The position numbers and the translations under genes are program-made. Below are positions 1 through 6,562 of a stretch of 8,770 nucleotides of DNA, one piece after another (position 1 is the stretch's first letter; every line of letters begins with the position of its first letter). The notes beneath the pieces are model-generated. The model was given only the letters and a program-made list of their open reading frames with translations. It was not told where the DNA came from and did no database searches. This stretch comes from Candidatus Adiutrix sp. (GTDB lineage Bacteria; Desulfobacterota; Desulfarculia; Adiutricales; Adiutricaceae), in contig JAISRV010000199.1 of NCBI GenBank assembly GCA_031273445.1, positions 1 through 8,770 on the forward strand. The letters are read 5' to 3'.

Positions 1-1118
1 TCCGGCGACATGTCGGAATTGACGAAATTGGAAAAATAGGGAATGCCGTAGCGGCCGGTCATCTTCCAGATGGCGGCGAAGCGCGGGCTGTCCCAGTCGA
101 AATCCTTGCCGATGTTATAAGTGGGAATGGGAAAGGTAAAAACCCGGCCTTTGTTGTCGCCTTCCATCATCACTTCGGCGAAGGCCTGGTTGATGACGTC
201 CATTTCCGCCTGATAGTCGCGGTAGGAGCTCTCCAACTCGACCCCGCCGACGATCACCGGCGAATCCCGGAAAATCGACGGCACGTCAAGATCCATCGTG
301 ATGTTGGTGAACGGCGTCTGGAAGCCCACCCGGGTGGGGATATTGATGTTGAAGACGAATTCCTGCAAAGCCTGTTTGACCTCTTTGTAGGAAAGAGCGT
401 CGTGGCGGACGAAGGGCGCCAGAAGGGTGTCGAAACTGGAGACGGCCTGGGCGCCGGCCGCTTCCCCTTGAAGAGTATAGAAAAAATTGACCAGCTGCCC
501 CAGAGCGGAGCGGAAGTGGCGCGGCGGCGCGCTTTCCACATTGCCGGAAACCCCCTTGAAGCCTTCTTTCAAAAGGTCGGCCAGGTCCCAGCCCACGCAA
601 TATACGGAAAGCTGGTTCAGATCATGCAAATGCAGATCGCCGTTGCGATGGGCGTCGCGGATTTTGCGGGTGTAAATGCGGTTGAGCCAATATTCTGAGG
701 TGACGTCTGAGGATATGAAATTGTTCAGCCCCTGGAGAGAAAAACCCATGTTGCTGTTTTCGCGCACGCGCCAGTCCATGCGCTGCAGATAGCCGTCCAT
801 GAGGTCGACATGGGCCTTGGCCGTTATGTTGCGCATCTGCGCGCGCTGCTCACGGTAGAGAATATAGGCCTTGGCCGTGGGCCGGTAGGGAGAATCAAGC
901 AAAACGTGCTCCACCACATCCTGAAGGGTCTCCACGTCTATGCCGTCGTCGTCGGCCATGGCCTCGGCCATGGTCAAAGTTTTCATCGTCAGCAACCGGG
1001 CTTCTTTTTCCCCGAATTCCCCGGTGGCCTGCCCCGCCTTGGCGATGGCGCGAGTGATCTTTCTGGCGTCGAATCCGGCGGTGCGTCCGTCCCGCTTTCT
1101 GATCGAAATTAACCGCAT
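1..1118 (-). CDS. nrdD: Anaerobic (class III) ribonucleoside-triphosphate reductase, N-terminal 372 codons, cut by window edge
   Basis: NrdD makes deoxyribonucleotides from ribonucleoside triphosphates in the cytosol without oxygen, using a glycyl radical installed by the activase NrdG. Translating the minus strand from the ATG at 1118-1116 gives an uninterrupted frame to the window edge. Residues about 2-93 read as an ATP-cone (starts MRLISIRKRDGR, later TAKAYILYREQR), the allosteric nucleotide-binding domain. The catalytic barrel follows, with HDLNQLSVYCVGWDL (Cys174, probably the substrate-side cysteine), ESAPPRHF, and NIPTRVGFQTPFTNITMDL near residue 255. The last visible residues, NFVNSDMSP, lie just before the usual cysteine-rich part; the rest, including the C-terminal zinc site and glycyl-radical loop, is outside. 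A GGAG lies 5 bases before the ATG. Full-length relatives are about 700 aa. Whether nrdG follows cannot be seen. Family identity is secure; the gene is only partly visible. Confidence 0.95.
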   Translation of the reverse strand, partial: MRLISIRKRDGRTAGFDARKITRAIAKAGQATGEFGEKEARLLTMKTLTMAEAMADDDGIDVETLQDVVEHVLLDSPYRPTAKAYILYREQRAQMRNITAKAHVDLMDGYLQRMDWRVRENSNMGFSLQGLNNFISSDVTSEYWLNRIYTRKIRDAHRNGDLHLHDLNQLSVYCVGWDLADLLKEGFKGVSGNVESAPPRHFRSALGQLVNFFYTLQGEAAGAQAVSSFDTLLAPFVRHDALSYKEVKQALQEFVFNINIPTRVGFQTPFTNITMDLDVPSIFRDSPVIVGGVELESSYRDYQAEMDVINQAFAEVMMEGDNKGRVFTFPIPTYNIGKDFDWDSPRFAAIWKMTGRYGIPYFSNFVNSDMSP

Positions 1119-1157
1119 GTACGCTCCTGCTTGTTGTAATTGCCTATGGAAAATGAT

Positions 1158-1189
1158 CCGGCATCCCCGTCTGCGGGCGGAGATGCCGG
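1158..1189 (-). promoter_or_regulatory. GC-rich stem-loop in the nrdD 5' leader
   Basis: CCGGCATC (1158-1165) and GATGCCGG (1182-1189) are perfect 8-base inverted repeats around a 16-base interior that holds a second CCCG/CGGG pairing. On the nrdD (minus) strand the element lies about 39 bases before the start codon and is immediately preceded by a run of eight T. What follows the stem on that strand (ATCATTTTCC) is only mildly T-rich, so it is a poor intrinsic terminator. Leader attenuation, mRNA protection or a protein site are all possible. It resembles no riboswitch I recognise. The hairpin is seen; a regulatory role is inferred. Confidence 0.5.
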
Positions 1190-1248
1190 AAAAAAAACAA
1201 CCTGTCCGTCTGAAATCGCCCGCCTCCGGGTTTAATCCAATTAAATAT

Positions 1249-1264
1249 ACACTAAATATAGGCC
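1249..1264. promoter_or_regulatory. Candidate NrdR box upstream of nrdD
   Basis: The 16-mer ACACTAAATATAGGCC follows the NrdR operator consensus (acaCwAtATaTwGtgt) at 12 of 16 positions. The left half and centre fit well and the right end is degenerate. NrdR represses nrd genes when ATP/dATP is high, and its boxes commonly precede nrdD. It sits 131 bases before the nrdD start. NrdR normally binds paired boxes one to three helical turns apart, and I found no convincing second copy, which lowers confidence. Confidence 0.45.
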
Positions 1265-1291
1265 GCCAAACTGTAAACCCCACAAGCAATA

Positions 1292-1319
1292 ATTGTCCAT
1301 ATTCCGGGGCCAAAGTCAA
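1292..1319 (-). promoter_or_regulatory. Candidate sigma70-type promoter for nrdD
   Basis: On the minus strand, TTGACT (1319-1314) and GACAAT (1297-1292) are separated by 16 bases and match 5/6 and 4/6 of the sigma70 hexamers. Transcription would start near 1285, putting the candidate NrdR box and the stem-loop in the leader. A weaker alternative, TTTGGC with 17 bases to TATTTA, overlaps the NrdR box itself and would place repression over the promoter. The sequence does not decide between them. Confidence 0.3.
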
Positions 1320-1366
1320 GCCTTATTTCAGCCCAAACGCAACATCTTGTGCCAAACTTCAAAACG

Positions 1367-1382
1367 TGTACAATATGTTACA
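1367..1382. promoter_or_regulatory. TGTA-N8-TACA inverted repeat, possible operator
   Basis: The 16-mer TGTACAATATGTTACA is an imperfect dyad, with 12 of 16 positions self-complementary and perfect TGTA/TACA arms. It lies in the divergent region between nrdD and the helicase gene, 249 bases from the first and 168 bases from the second. Short dyads of this size are typical transcription-factor operators, but I cannot assign a regulator, and it could be chance in a locally AT-rich stretch. Confidence 0.2.
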
Positions 1383-1494
1383 AAATGGCGCCTACGAAAG
1401 CAAAGCGAGCCTTTCAGGTTCAGGGCCGAAGACGAACGACGCCCCAGTTTGGAAAGAGCCGACCCCCGCCGCTTGCTTGTTCCATCGCCTCGCT

Positions 1495-1522
1495 TTGTCA
1501 GGACGATATTTTGTGCTATTAT
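1495..1522 (+). promoter_or_regulatory. Sigma70-type promoter for the SNF2-SWIM operon
   Basis: TTGTCA (1495-1500) and TATTAT (1517-1522) each match the consensus hexamers at 5 of 6 positions and are 16 bases apart. Transcription would begin near 1529, leaving a leader of about 20 bases before the ATG at 1551. The promoter lies inside the upstream extension of the helicase open frame (which is open from 1293), so it supports 1551 as the true start. Confidence 0.6.
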
Positions 1523-1550
1523 CTCCCGTAAATATTATCGGGGAACTCCA

Positions 1551-4319
1551 ATGCCCGCTGAAAAACCTGTTGAAATCCGCCTGACCCCGGAAGGGGTTCT
1601 AATCTGGCCGGAGCCGTCCGAAACCGATTGGCGGGAGCGCCTGTTCCGCCTGGGGGCCGGCCCTGAACCGACCGGGGAACCGGCCGCCAACCGTTTCTGG
1701 CACAGCCTGGCCCGGCGTTTTTTATTGCACTTCCAGCAGGCGGCGGCCGATTTTTGGTCAGTCGAGGAATTTGACGGAAAAACCAAGGCCGCCGGAAGCT
1801 TTTCCCTGCCGGAATCCGCTCCGGAATTGCTGGCGGAACTGGCCTTCGGCGCTCCGCCCCTCCCCGGCGGCGAGTATCTGGCCGAGTGCCTCCCGGCGGT
1901 CTGGGCCGCCCTGAGCCGCTGGCTGGAATCGACCCTGCCCGGCTTGAGCAGCCCGGCCGAATTTATGGCCAAGTACAGCCCGCTGTGGCAAAAGGTCGGC
2001 CGCGTCTATTTTCATCTGGCTGAAAACAAGGCCGACGAAAATTTCCCCTTCGCCTTTCTGGCCACCTACACCACCGGATTGGCCCCGGGCGGCCGCCCGC
2101 TGCACAAGCCTTTGGGCGAGGCCCTGCGCCATTATTCCGCCGCCCGCGACAAGCCGACCCTCCTGCGCCTCTTGACTCCGGTGGACAACGCGGCCAAAGC
2201 TTTGCCCTGGGTGGAGAGCATGATAAATTCCAAGCGGGTTTATCAGGCCACGCCCTTCACTCCCGGCGAGGCCTGGACCTTCCTGAAGGACATTCCGGCC
2301 CTGAAGGAGGCCGGGCTCTGGACCCGCATTCCCGATTGGTGGCAAAAGCGGCCCCAGGCCCAGGTGAAAATCGTCCTGGACCCTTTGCGCAAAAGCAAAA
2401 TGAACGCCGACAGCCTCCTGGCCTTCGACCGCCGCCTGGTCCTCGGCGACGAGGAACTGACCGAGGCCGAACTGCGGGAACTGATGCGGGGCGAAGGCGG
2501 GTTGATGCTGATCAAGGGCCGCTGGGTGGAAGTGGACAAGGAGCGCCTTCAGGAGGCGCTTGATCAGTGGGACCGCATCAAAGGGGAGGTGCGGGGCGGC
2601 GCCTTGACCTTCAGCCAGGGCATGCGGCTCTTGGCCGGATTGCCGGGGGACTTCAAATCCGGCTCCGAACCGGGAGAGGGTCTCTTGCGCTTCACGGCCG
2701 GAGATCGGCTGGGCCAATTGCTGGCGGCCATGCGCGAGGCCCCGCCGCCTAAGGGCAAGACGGCCGGGCCACTGGCCGCCTTGCGGGATCGGCTGCGGCC
2801 CTACCAGGCCAAGGGCGCCGACTGGCTGTCGTTCATGACTTCCCTGGGCCTGGGGGCCTGTCTGGCCGACGACATGGGTTTAGGCAAGACCATTCAGGTT
2901 CTGACCCTCTTGAGCCAGGTCAAGGCGGCCGCGCCCCAGGCCGGTTGCGGCCGCGAGAGCTGTCTTCCCGGCCAAGACGGCTCAAATTCTTCGGCCGATG
3001 GACGGCGCAAAGCCCCTTTGGGGCCCGGGCCGTCGCTGCTGGTTCTGCCGGCCTCGCTAATGGGCAACTGGCGGGCCGAGGCCCAAAAATTCGCGCCCCA
3101 CCTGAGGATGCGCTTTCTCCACCGGGCCATGGACGGCGGCCTCGACCAGGCCCGTTTGGCCAAAAACCCCCAAAAGGAACTGGCCGACTGCGATGTGGCC
3201 GTCACTACCTACGCCATGCTGACCAGGCAGGAATTTCTGGCCAAGGTGGATTGGAACCTGATCATCGCCGACGAGGCCCAGGCGATCAAAAATCCCGGCG
3301 CGCGGCAGAGCAAGGCCCTCAAAGCCCTGAAAGCCAAGGGGCGGCTGGCTTTGACCGGCACCCCGGTGGAAAACCGTCTGGGCGACCTGTGGTCCCTGTT
3401 CGACTTTCTCAACCCCGGCCTTCTGGGGACATCCAAAGATTTCAGCAAATATGCCGGACAATTGGCCAAACAAGAGGACGACACGGCCTACGCGCCCCTC
3501 AAGCGGCTGATCAGCCCCTATATTCTGCGCCGCCTGAAGACCGACCGCCGGGTCATTTCAGACCTGCCGGACAAGGTGGAAAGCGTCAGTTTCTGCCCCT
3601 TGAGCAAAAAACAGATCGCCCTTTATCAGCAAGTGGTCGAAAACCTGGCCGAGCGTCTGGCCGCCGAGGACGGCATCGCCCGCCGGGGGCTGATTCTTCA
3701 GACCATCATGCGGCTGAAGCAAATCTGCAATCATCCGGATCAGATGAGCGGCGCGGGCGGCTACGCGGCCGGCGACAGCGGCAAGTTCGAGCGGCTGGGC
3801 GAAATCTGCGCCGAGTTGGCCGAGCGCCAGGAGCGGGCCCTGATCTTCACCCAGTTCAAGGAGATCATCGAACCGCTGGCCGACATGCTGGGGAAAATCT
3901 ACGGCCGGGCGGGCCTGATTCTCCACGGCGGCACGCGCACGGCCGAACGTCAGAAGCTGGTTGATCAGTTCCAGCGGGACGGCGGACCGCCCTTCTTCAT
4001 CCTGTCGCTGAAAGCCGGCGGCACGGGCCTGAACCTGACCGCCGCCGCCCGGGTCATCCATTTTGACCGCTGGTGGAACCCGGCGGTGGAGAATCAGGCC
4101 ACAGACCGGGCCTTCCGCATCGGGCAAAAGCGCAACGTGATGGTTCACAAGTTCGTCTGCTCCGGAACCATTGAGGAAAAGATTCACAAGATCATTGAGG
4201 AAAAAAGCAAACTGGCCGAGCAGGTGGTCGGCGGGGACGGGCAGATCGACCTCGCCAGCCTCAGCGATCAGGCGATCCTGGACCTGGTGCGCATGGACAT
4301 CAGCCAGTCGGCTGAGTGA
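1551..4319 (+). CDS. SNF2-family DEAD/DEAH-box helicase / DNA translocase with bacterial SNF2-associated domain
   Basis: This 922-aa protein is a superfamily 2 ATPase of the Swi2/Snf2 group, which moves along double-stranded DNA and remodels or strips bound proteins. The N-terminal 350 residues hold the bacterial SNF2-associated region; residues about 270-335 (FDRRLVLGDEELTEAEL then KGRWVEVD) are its recognisable core. The ATPase motor shows LRPYQAKGADWL, motif I DDMGLGKT (440-447), motif II DEAQ (574-577), motif III LTGTPVENRLGDLWS (from 601), then LIFTQFKEI, AGGTGLNL and motif VI QATDRAFRIGQ (849-859), all intact. A polar, Gly/Ser/Pro-rich insert of about 35 residues lies between motifs I and Ia. 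The start at 1551 has a GGGGAA ribosome site five bases upstream and follows the promoter by a short leader; the frame stays open back to 1293 without such support. It is followed 15 bases later by a SWIM protein, a pairing common in bacteria. Roles in repair, transcription recycling or defence are possible; none is shown here. Confidence 0.93.
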   Translation: MPAEKPVEIRLTPEGVLIWPEPSETDWRERLFRLGAGPEPTGEPAANRFWHSLARRFLLHFQQAAADFWSVEEFDGKTKAAGSFSLPESAPELLAELAFGAPPLPGGEYLAECLPAVWAALSRWLESTLPGLSSPAEFMAKYSPLWQKVGRVYFHLAENKADENFPFAFLATYTTGLAPGGRPLHKPLGEALRHYSAARDKPTLLRLLTPVDNAAKALPWVESMINSKRVYQATPFTPGEAWTFLKDIPALKEAGLWTRIPDWWQKRPQAQVKIVLDPLRKSKMNADSLLAFDRRLVLGDEELTEAELRELMRGEGGLMLIKGRWVEVDKERLQEALDQWDRIKGEVRGGALTFSQGMRLLAGLPGDFKSGSEPGEGLLRFTAGDRLGQLLAAMREAPPPKGKTAGPLAALRDRLRPYQAKGADWLSFMTSLGLGACLADDMGLGKTIQVLTLLSQVKAAAPQAGCGRESCLPGQDGSNSSADGRRKAPLGPGPSLLVLPASLMGNWRAEAQKFAPHLRMRFLHRAMDGGLDQARLAKNPQKELADCDVAVTTYAMLTRQEFLAKVDWNLIIADEAQAIKNPGARQSKALKALKAKGRLALTGTPVENRLGDLWSLFDFLNPGLLGTSKDFSKYAGQLAKQEDDTAYAPLKRLISPYILRRLKTDRRVISDLPDKVESVSFCPLSKKQIALYQQVVENLAERLAAEDGIARRGLILQTIMRLKQICNHPDQMSGAGGYAAGDSGKFERLGEICAELAERQERALIFTQFKEIIEPLADMLGKIYGRAGLILHGGTRTAERQKLVDQFQRDGGPPFFILSLKAGGTGLNLTAAARVIHFDRWWNPAVENQATDRAFRIGQKRNVMVHKFVCSGTIEEKIHKIIEEKSKLAEQVVGGDGQIDLASLSDQAILDLVRMDISQSAE

Positions 4320-4334
4320 GATGAGGGGGCGAAT

Positions 4335-5396
4335 ATGGGCTGGTGCAATTTCGGGCCTTACGTTTCCGTGGCCCAGAAAAAAGCGAAGGCGGAAAAGCTG
4401 ATTCAGAAGCTCAAAAAGGCCCGGCCGGACCTCCAGCCGGTCTGCCCGGCCGGCCGGAGCATTTCTCAGAGTTTTTGGGGCAAGGCCTGGTGCAAACACC
4501 TGGAAACCTACGCCGACCACGAAAACCGCATCGGGCGCGGGCGCAGTTATGTCCGCAACAGCGCGGTCTGCCACCTGGAGGCCTCCGCCGGCCGTCTGGA
4601 GGCCATCGTCGCCGGCTCCCACGGCGACCCCTACGAGGTGGCCGTCACCGTCAAGCCCGTGCCGGCCGGTCAGTGGAAGGCCGTCAAAGCCGCTTCGGCC
4701 GGTCGCATCGGCTCCATGCTGGACCTTCTGTCCGGAAAATTTCCGAAAGACGTAATGGCCCAGGTGGCCGACCCGGAAAAGGGCCTCTTTCCCAAGTTGG
4801 GCGAGTTGAAATTCAGTTGCACCTGCCCGGACTGGGCCCAGATGTGCAAACATGTGGCCGCGACTCTATACGCCTTCGGCCATCGCCTGGATCAGGCCCC
4901 GGAGATGCTGTTCCTTTTGCGCGGAGCCGACCCGGCTGAACTGGTCAATCTGGAGGCCATGGCCGAGTCCGCCACCGCCGGAGGGGAGTCCGCCCTGCGC
5001 GACGACGCCCTGGCCGGCATTTTCGGCATTGAGCTGGATTTGGGCGGGCCGGAAACAAAGGCTCCCCAAGCCGGCCGGGCGGCCAGAAAGGGAAGGCCTG
5101 ACGCTCCCGGCGGGAAGACCGGGACCAGGCCCCCAAAGGCTTCCAAGCCGCCCCAGACTTCGCCGGACAACCTTGTCTTCAAAAATCCGGAGCGCCCCCG
5201 GGGCCTGGAAATCGCCGCCCTGCGCCGGCGCCTTTCGATGAGCGTGGCCGAGTTCGCCGCCGCCCTGGGTTCTTCCCCGGTCACGGTAGCCCGCTGGGAG
5301 AAGCTCAAGGTTCCGGAGTTGCGGCAAAAATCCAGGGAAAAATTGAACGCTTTGGCGCAGGGATCGGGGCTGAGGCGGCCGCGTCACGGCAAGTGA
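4335..5396 (+). CDS. SWIM zinc-finger protein with C-terminal helix-turn-helix
   Basis: This 353-aa cytosolic protein starts MGWCNFGPYVSVAQKK and contains a conserved block RSISQSFWGKAWCKHLE (residues about 40-56) found in SWIM proteins that partner SNF2 helicases. The zinc-binding SWIM motif is C162-x-C164-x6-C171-x-H173 (FSCTCPDWAQMCKH). Residues about 245-290 form a Lys/Pro/Gly-rich, probably disordered linker. Residues about 296-325 (LRRRLSMSVAEFAAALG then SSPVTVARWE) fit an Xre-type helix-turn-helix, suggesting DNA binding. GAGGGGG lies five bases before the ATG, and the gene begins 15 bases after the helicase stop, so the two are probably cotranscribed and work together, the SWIM and HTH parts perhaps directing the translocase to DNA or a protein partner. 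The exact function of this family is not known. The 100-bp gap to the convergent gene (5397-5496) shows no convincing intrinsic terminator. Confidence 0.88.
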   Translation: MGWCNFGPYVSVAQKKAKAEKLIQKLKKARPDLQPVCPAGRSISQSFWGKAWCKHLETYADHENRIGRGRSYVRNSAVCHLEASAGRLEAIVAGSHGDPYEVAVTVKPVPAGQWKAVKAASAGRIGSMLDLLSGKFPKDVMAQVADPEKGLFPKLGELKFSCTCPDWAQMCKHVAATLYAFGHRLDQAPEMLFLLRGADPAELVNLEAMAESATAGGESALRDDALAGIFGIELDLGGPETKAPQAGRAARKGRPDAPGGKTGTRPPKASKPPQTSPDNLVFKNPERPRGLEIAALRRRLSMSVAEFAAALGSSPVTVARWEKLKVPELRQKSREKLNALAQGSGLRRPRHGK

Positions 5397-5496
5397 TATT
5401 GATTAACATACTACTTTTGAGGAATTGGAGGTCGGCATGAGGCCGTCCGCGCCGTAAAAATATTTTTTCTTCCCCAGGCCCTGGCCCGGTTGACTC

Positions 5497-6525
5497 TTAC
5501 TGACCTGGGAAGAAGGCCAGACGGAAGCCGATGCTGCGGCTCCGGTCCGGCGTGCCGCAGCCCCGGTACGCCGACCGGCAGCCCCCGGCGCAGCTGAGCC
5601 AACCGCCGCCACGAAAAACCCGGTATGGGCTTGAGAACGGCCCCCGCGGATCCGTCGCCGGACTGCTGGAATAGCCGCCATACCAGTCCTGCACCCACTC
5701 CCAAACATTCCCGTGCATATCATACAAACCCCAACCGTTGGGCTCCTTCTGACCCACCGGATGCGTGGTCTCTCCCGAATTGTCCCAGTGCCAGGCATAA
5801 CGCCCCAAGGCCCCGGCCTCGTCCCCAAACGAATAGGCGCTCGTCGTCCCGGCCCGGGCCGCGTATTCCCACTCCGCCTCCGTCGGCAAGCGATATTTAT
5901 TCGTTCCCTCCATCTGGTTTAATTTCTTGATGAACTCCTGAACATCCTCACAGGAAACCTGCTCCACCGGGTTGCTCTGACCCTTGAAGCAACTGGGGTT
6001 ACTGCCCATCACCGCCTCCCACTGGCTCTGAGTCGCTTCGTATTTGCCCAAGTAAAAAGGCCGGCTGATGGTTACCTTGTGCTGTGGTATTTCGTCGTCT
6101 CCAACCTCGCTATCGCTATCCGGCGAACCCATCAGGAATTCCCCCGCCGGGATCAGCACAAACTCCATGCCGATGCTGTTGGCGCGGGGTTCAAGCGTAG
6201 CCGCTATTGCCTTCGGGGCGAGCGTCTGCCGCAGCCGCGATGTTTCCTCTGCCCGCCGCGCGAGCGCTTCCTTCAGCTGCCGCAGCTCTCCCTCTTTTTG
6301 GCGTATTTCCTCTTCCCGCCGCTTCAGTTCCTCTTCATGCCGCACGAGCCGCGCGAGCGCTTCTTCCAGGCGTTCGTCCCATCGCCGTCGCGCTTCGGCC
6401 CCCCGGGCCTGCAGTTCCTCCGGGGCTTCGAAGCTGGGGACTAAATCCCAGCCGCAGCGGGGGCACTGTTCCGCCTCGTCATTTATGGCCAGTTTGCAGA
6501 TCGGGCAGGTTTGGAGACTATTCAT
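5497..6525 (-). CDS. Cytosolic zinc-ribbon / coiled-coil / SUMF1 (C-type-lectin-fold) protein, candidate DGR target
   Basis: This 342-aa protein has three parts. A zinc ribbon has Cys7-x2-Cys10 and Cys21-x2-Cys24 (CPICK and CPRCGWDL). A strongly charged Arg/Glu helix (about 34-104) is almost certainly a coiled coil. An FGE-sulfatase/SUMF1 domain runs from about 117 to the end, with NSIGMEFVLIPAGEFLMG, RLPTEAEWEYAARAG, GLYDMHGNVWEWV, RVFRGGGW and GFRLAF. There is no signal peptide, so it should act in the cytosol. The start at 6525 has AAAGGG eight bases upstream; the frame is open further 5', but that would overlap the preceding gene's coding end. The 37-base gap suggests cotranscription with that gene. 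SUMF1 domains can be formylglycine-generating enzymes, but the position of the first catalytic Cys holds Ser311 here and lies in a hypervariable codon, so a binding scaffold is more likely. The hypervariable tract is one codon shorter than in the two paralogues. Confidence 0.9.
   Translation of the reverse strand: MNSLQTCPICKLAINDEAEQCPRCGWDLVPSFEAPEELQARGAEARRRWDERLEEALARLVRHEEELKRREEEIRQKEGELRQLKEALARRAEETSRLRQTLAPKAIAATLEPRANSIGMEFVLIPAGEFLMGSPDSDSEVGDDEIPQHKVTISRPFYLGKYEATQSQWEAVMGSNPSCFKGQSNPVEQVSCEDVQEFIKKLNQMEGTNKYRLPTEAEWEYAARAGTTSAYSFGDEAGALGRYAWHWDNSGETTHPVGQKEPNGWGLYDMHGNVWEWVQDWYGGYSSSPATDPRGPFSSPYRVFRGGGWLSCAGGCRSAYRGCGTPDRSRSIGFRLAFFPGQ
5518..5622 (-). other. Candidate DGR variable region, copy 1 (cytosolic protein)
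   Basis: This covers residues 302-336, from the Arg of RVFRGG to the Leu of GFRL, and ends six codons before the stop, the normal place for a DGR variable region. Against the other two copies, substitutions fall on codons that can be derived from AAC, AAT, AGT, AGG or GAC by changing adenines; the intervening adenine-free codons are identical. Examples in the order copy 1/2/3 are CTC/AAC/TAC (310), TGC/AGC/AAC (312), TAC/ATC/AGC (320) and TGC/AAC/CGC (323). One codon after Asp327 is missing. No Asn remains in this copy, so it looks the furthest from the inferred template. Confidence 0.7.
5678..5745. repeat. 68-bp exact repeat shared with 8563-8630 (SUMF1 core)
   Basis: These 68 bases are identical to 8563-8630 in the rightmost paralogue and encode the GLYDMHGNVWEWVQDWY core of the SUMF1 domain. 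The middle paralogue (about 7520-7590) is similar but has several silent changes. Exact identity including third positions implies recent duplication or gene conversion between the outer copies. Confidence 0.85.
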
Positions 6526-6562
6526 GCGTTTAACCCTTTCATTATCAGCGGCAGGCTCAAAA

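Noticed and set aside
1293..1550. Upstream extension of the helicase frame, which would add 86 residues
   Set aside because: It covers the promoter at 1495-1522 and lacks a ribosome site; the ATG at 1551 has a well-spaced GGGGAA and begins the recognisable protein.
2945..3964. Long plus-strand open frame overlapping the helicase gene
   Set aside because: It is an Arg/Pro/Gly-rich shadow frame within GC-rich helicase coding sequence; the helicase frame has all family motifs.
3558..4853. 431-codon minus-strand frame opposite the helicase and SWIM genes
   Set aside because: It spans two well-supported genes on the other strand, has no recognisable domain, and its composition is that expected of an antisense shadow.
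5397..5496. Template repeat or intrinsic terminator in the convergent gap
   Set aside because: No copy of the variable region is present. The best hairpins (CGGC/GCCG near 5432, CCAG/CTGG near 5474) are only 4-5 bp and are not followed by a proper T run in the useful direction.
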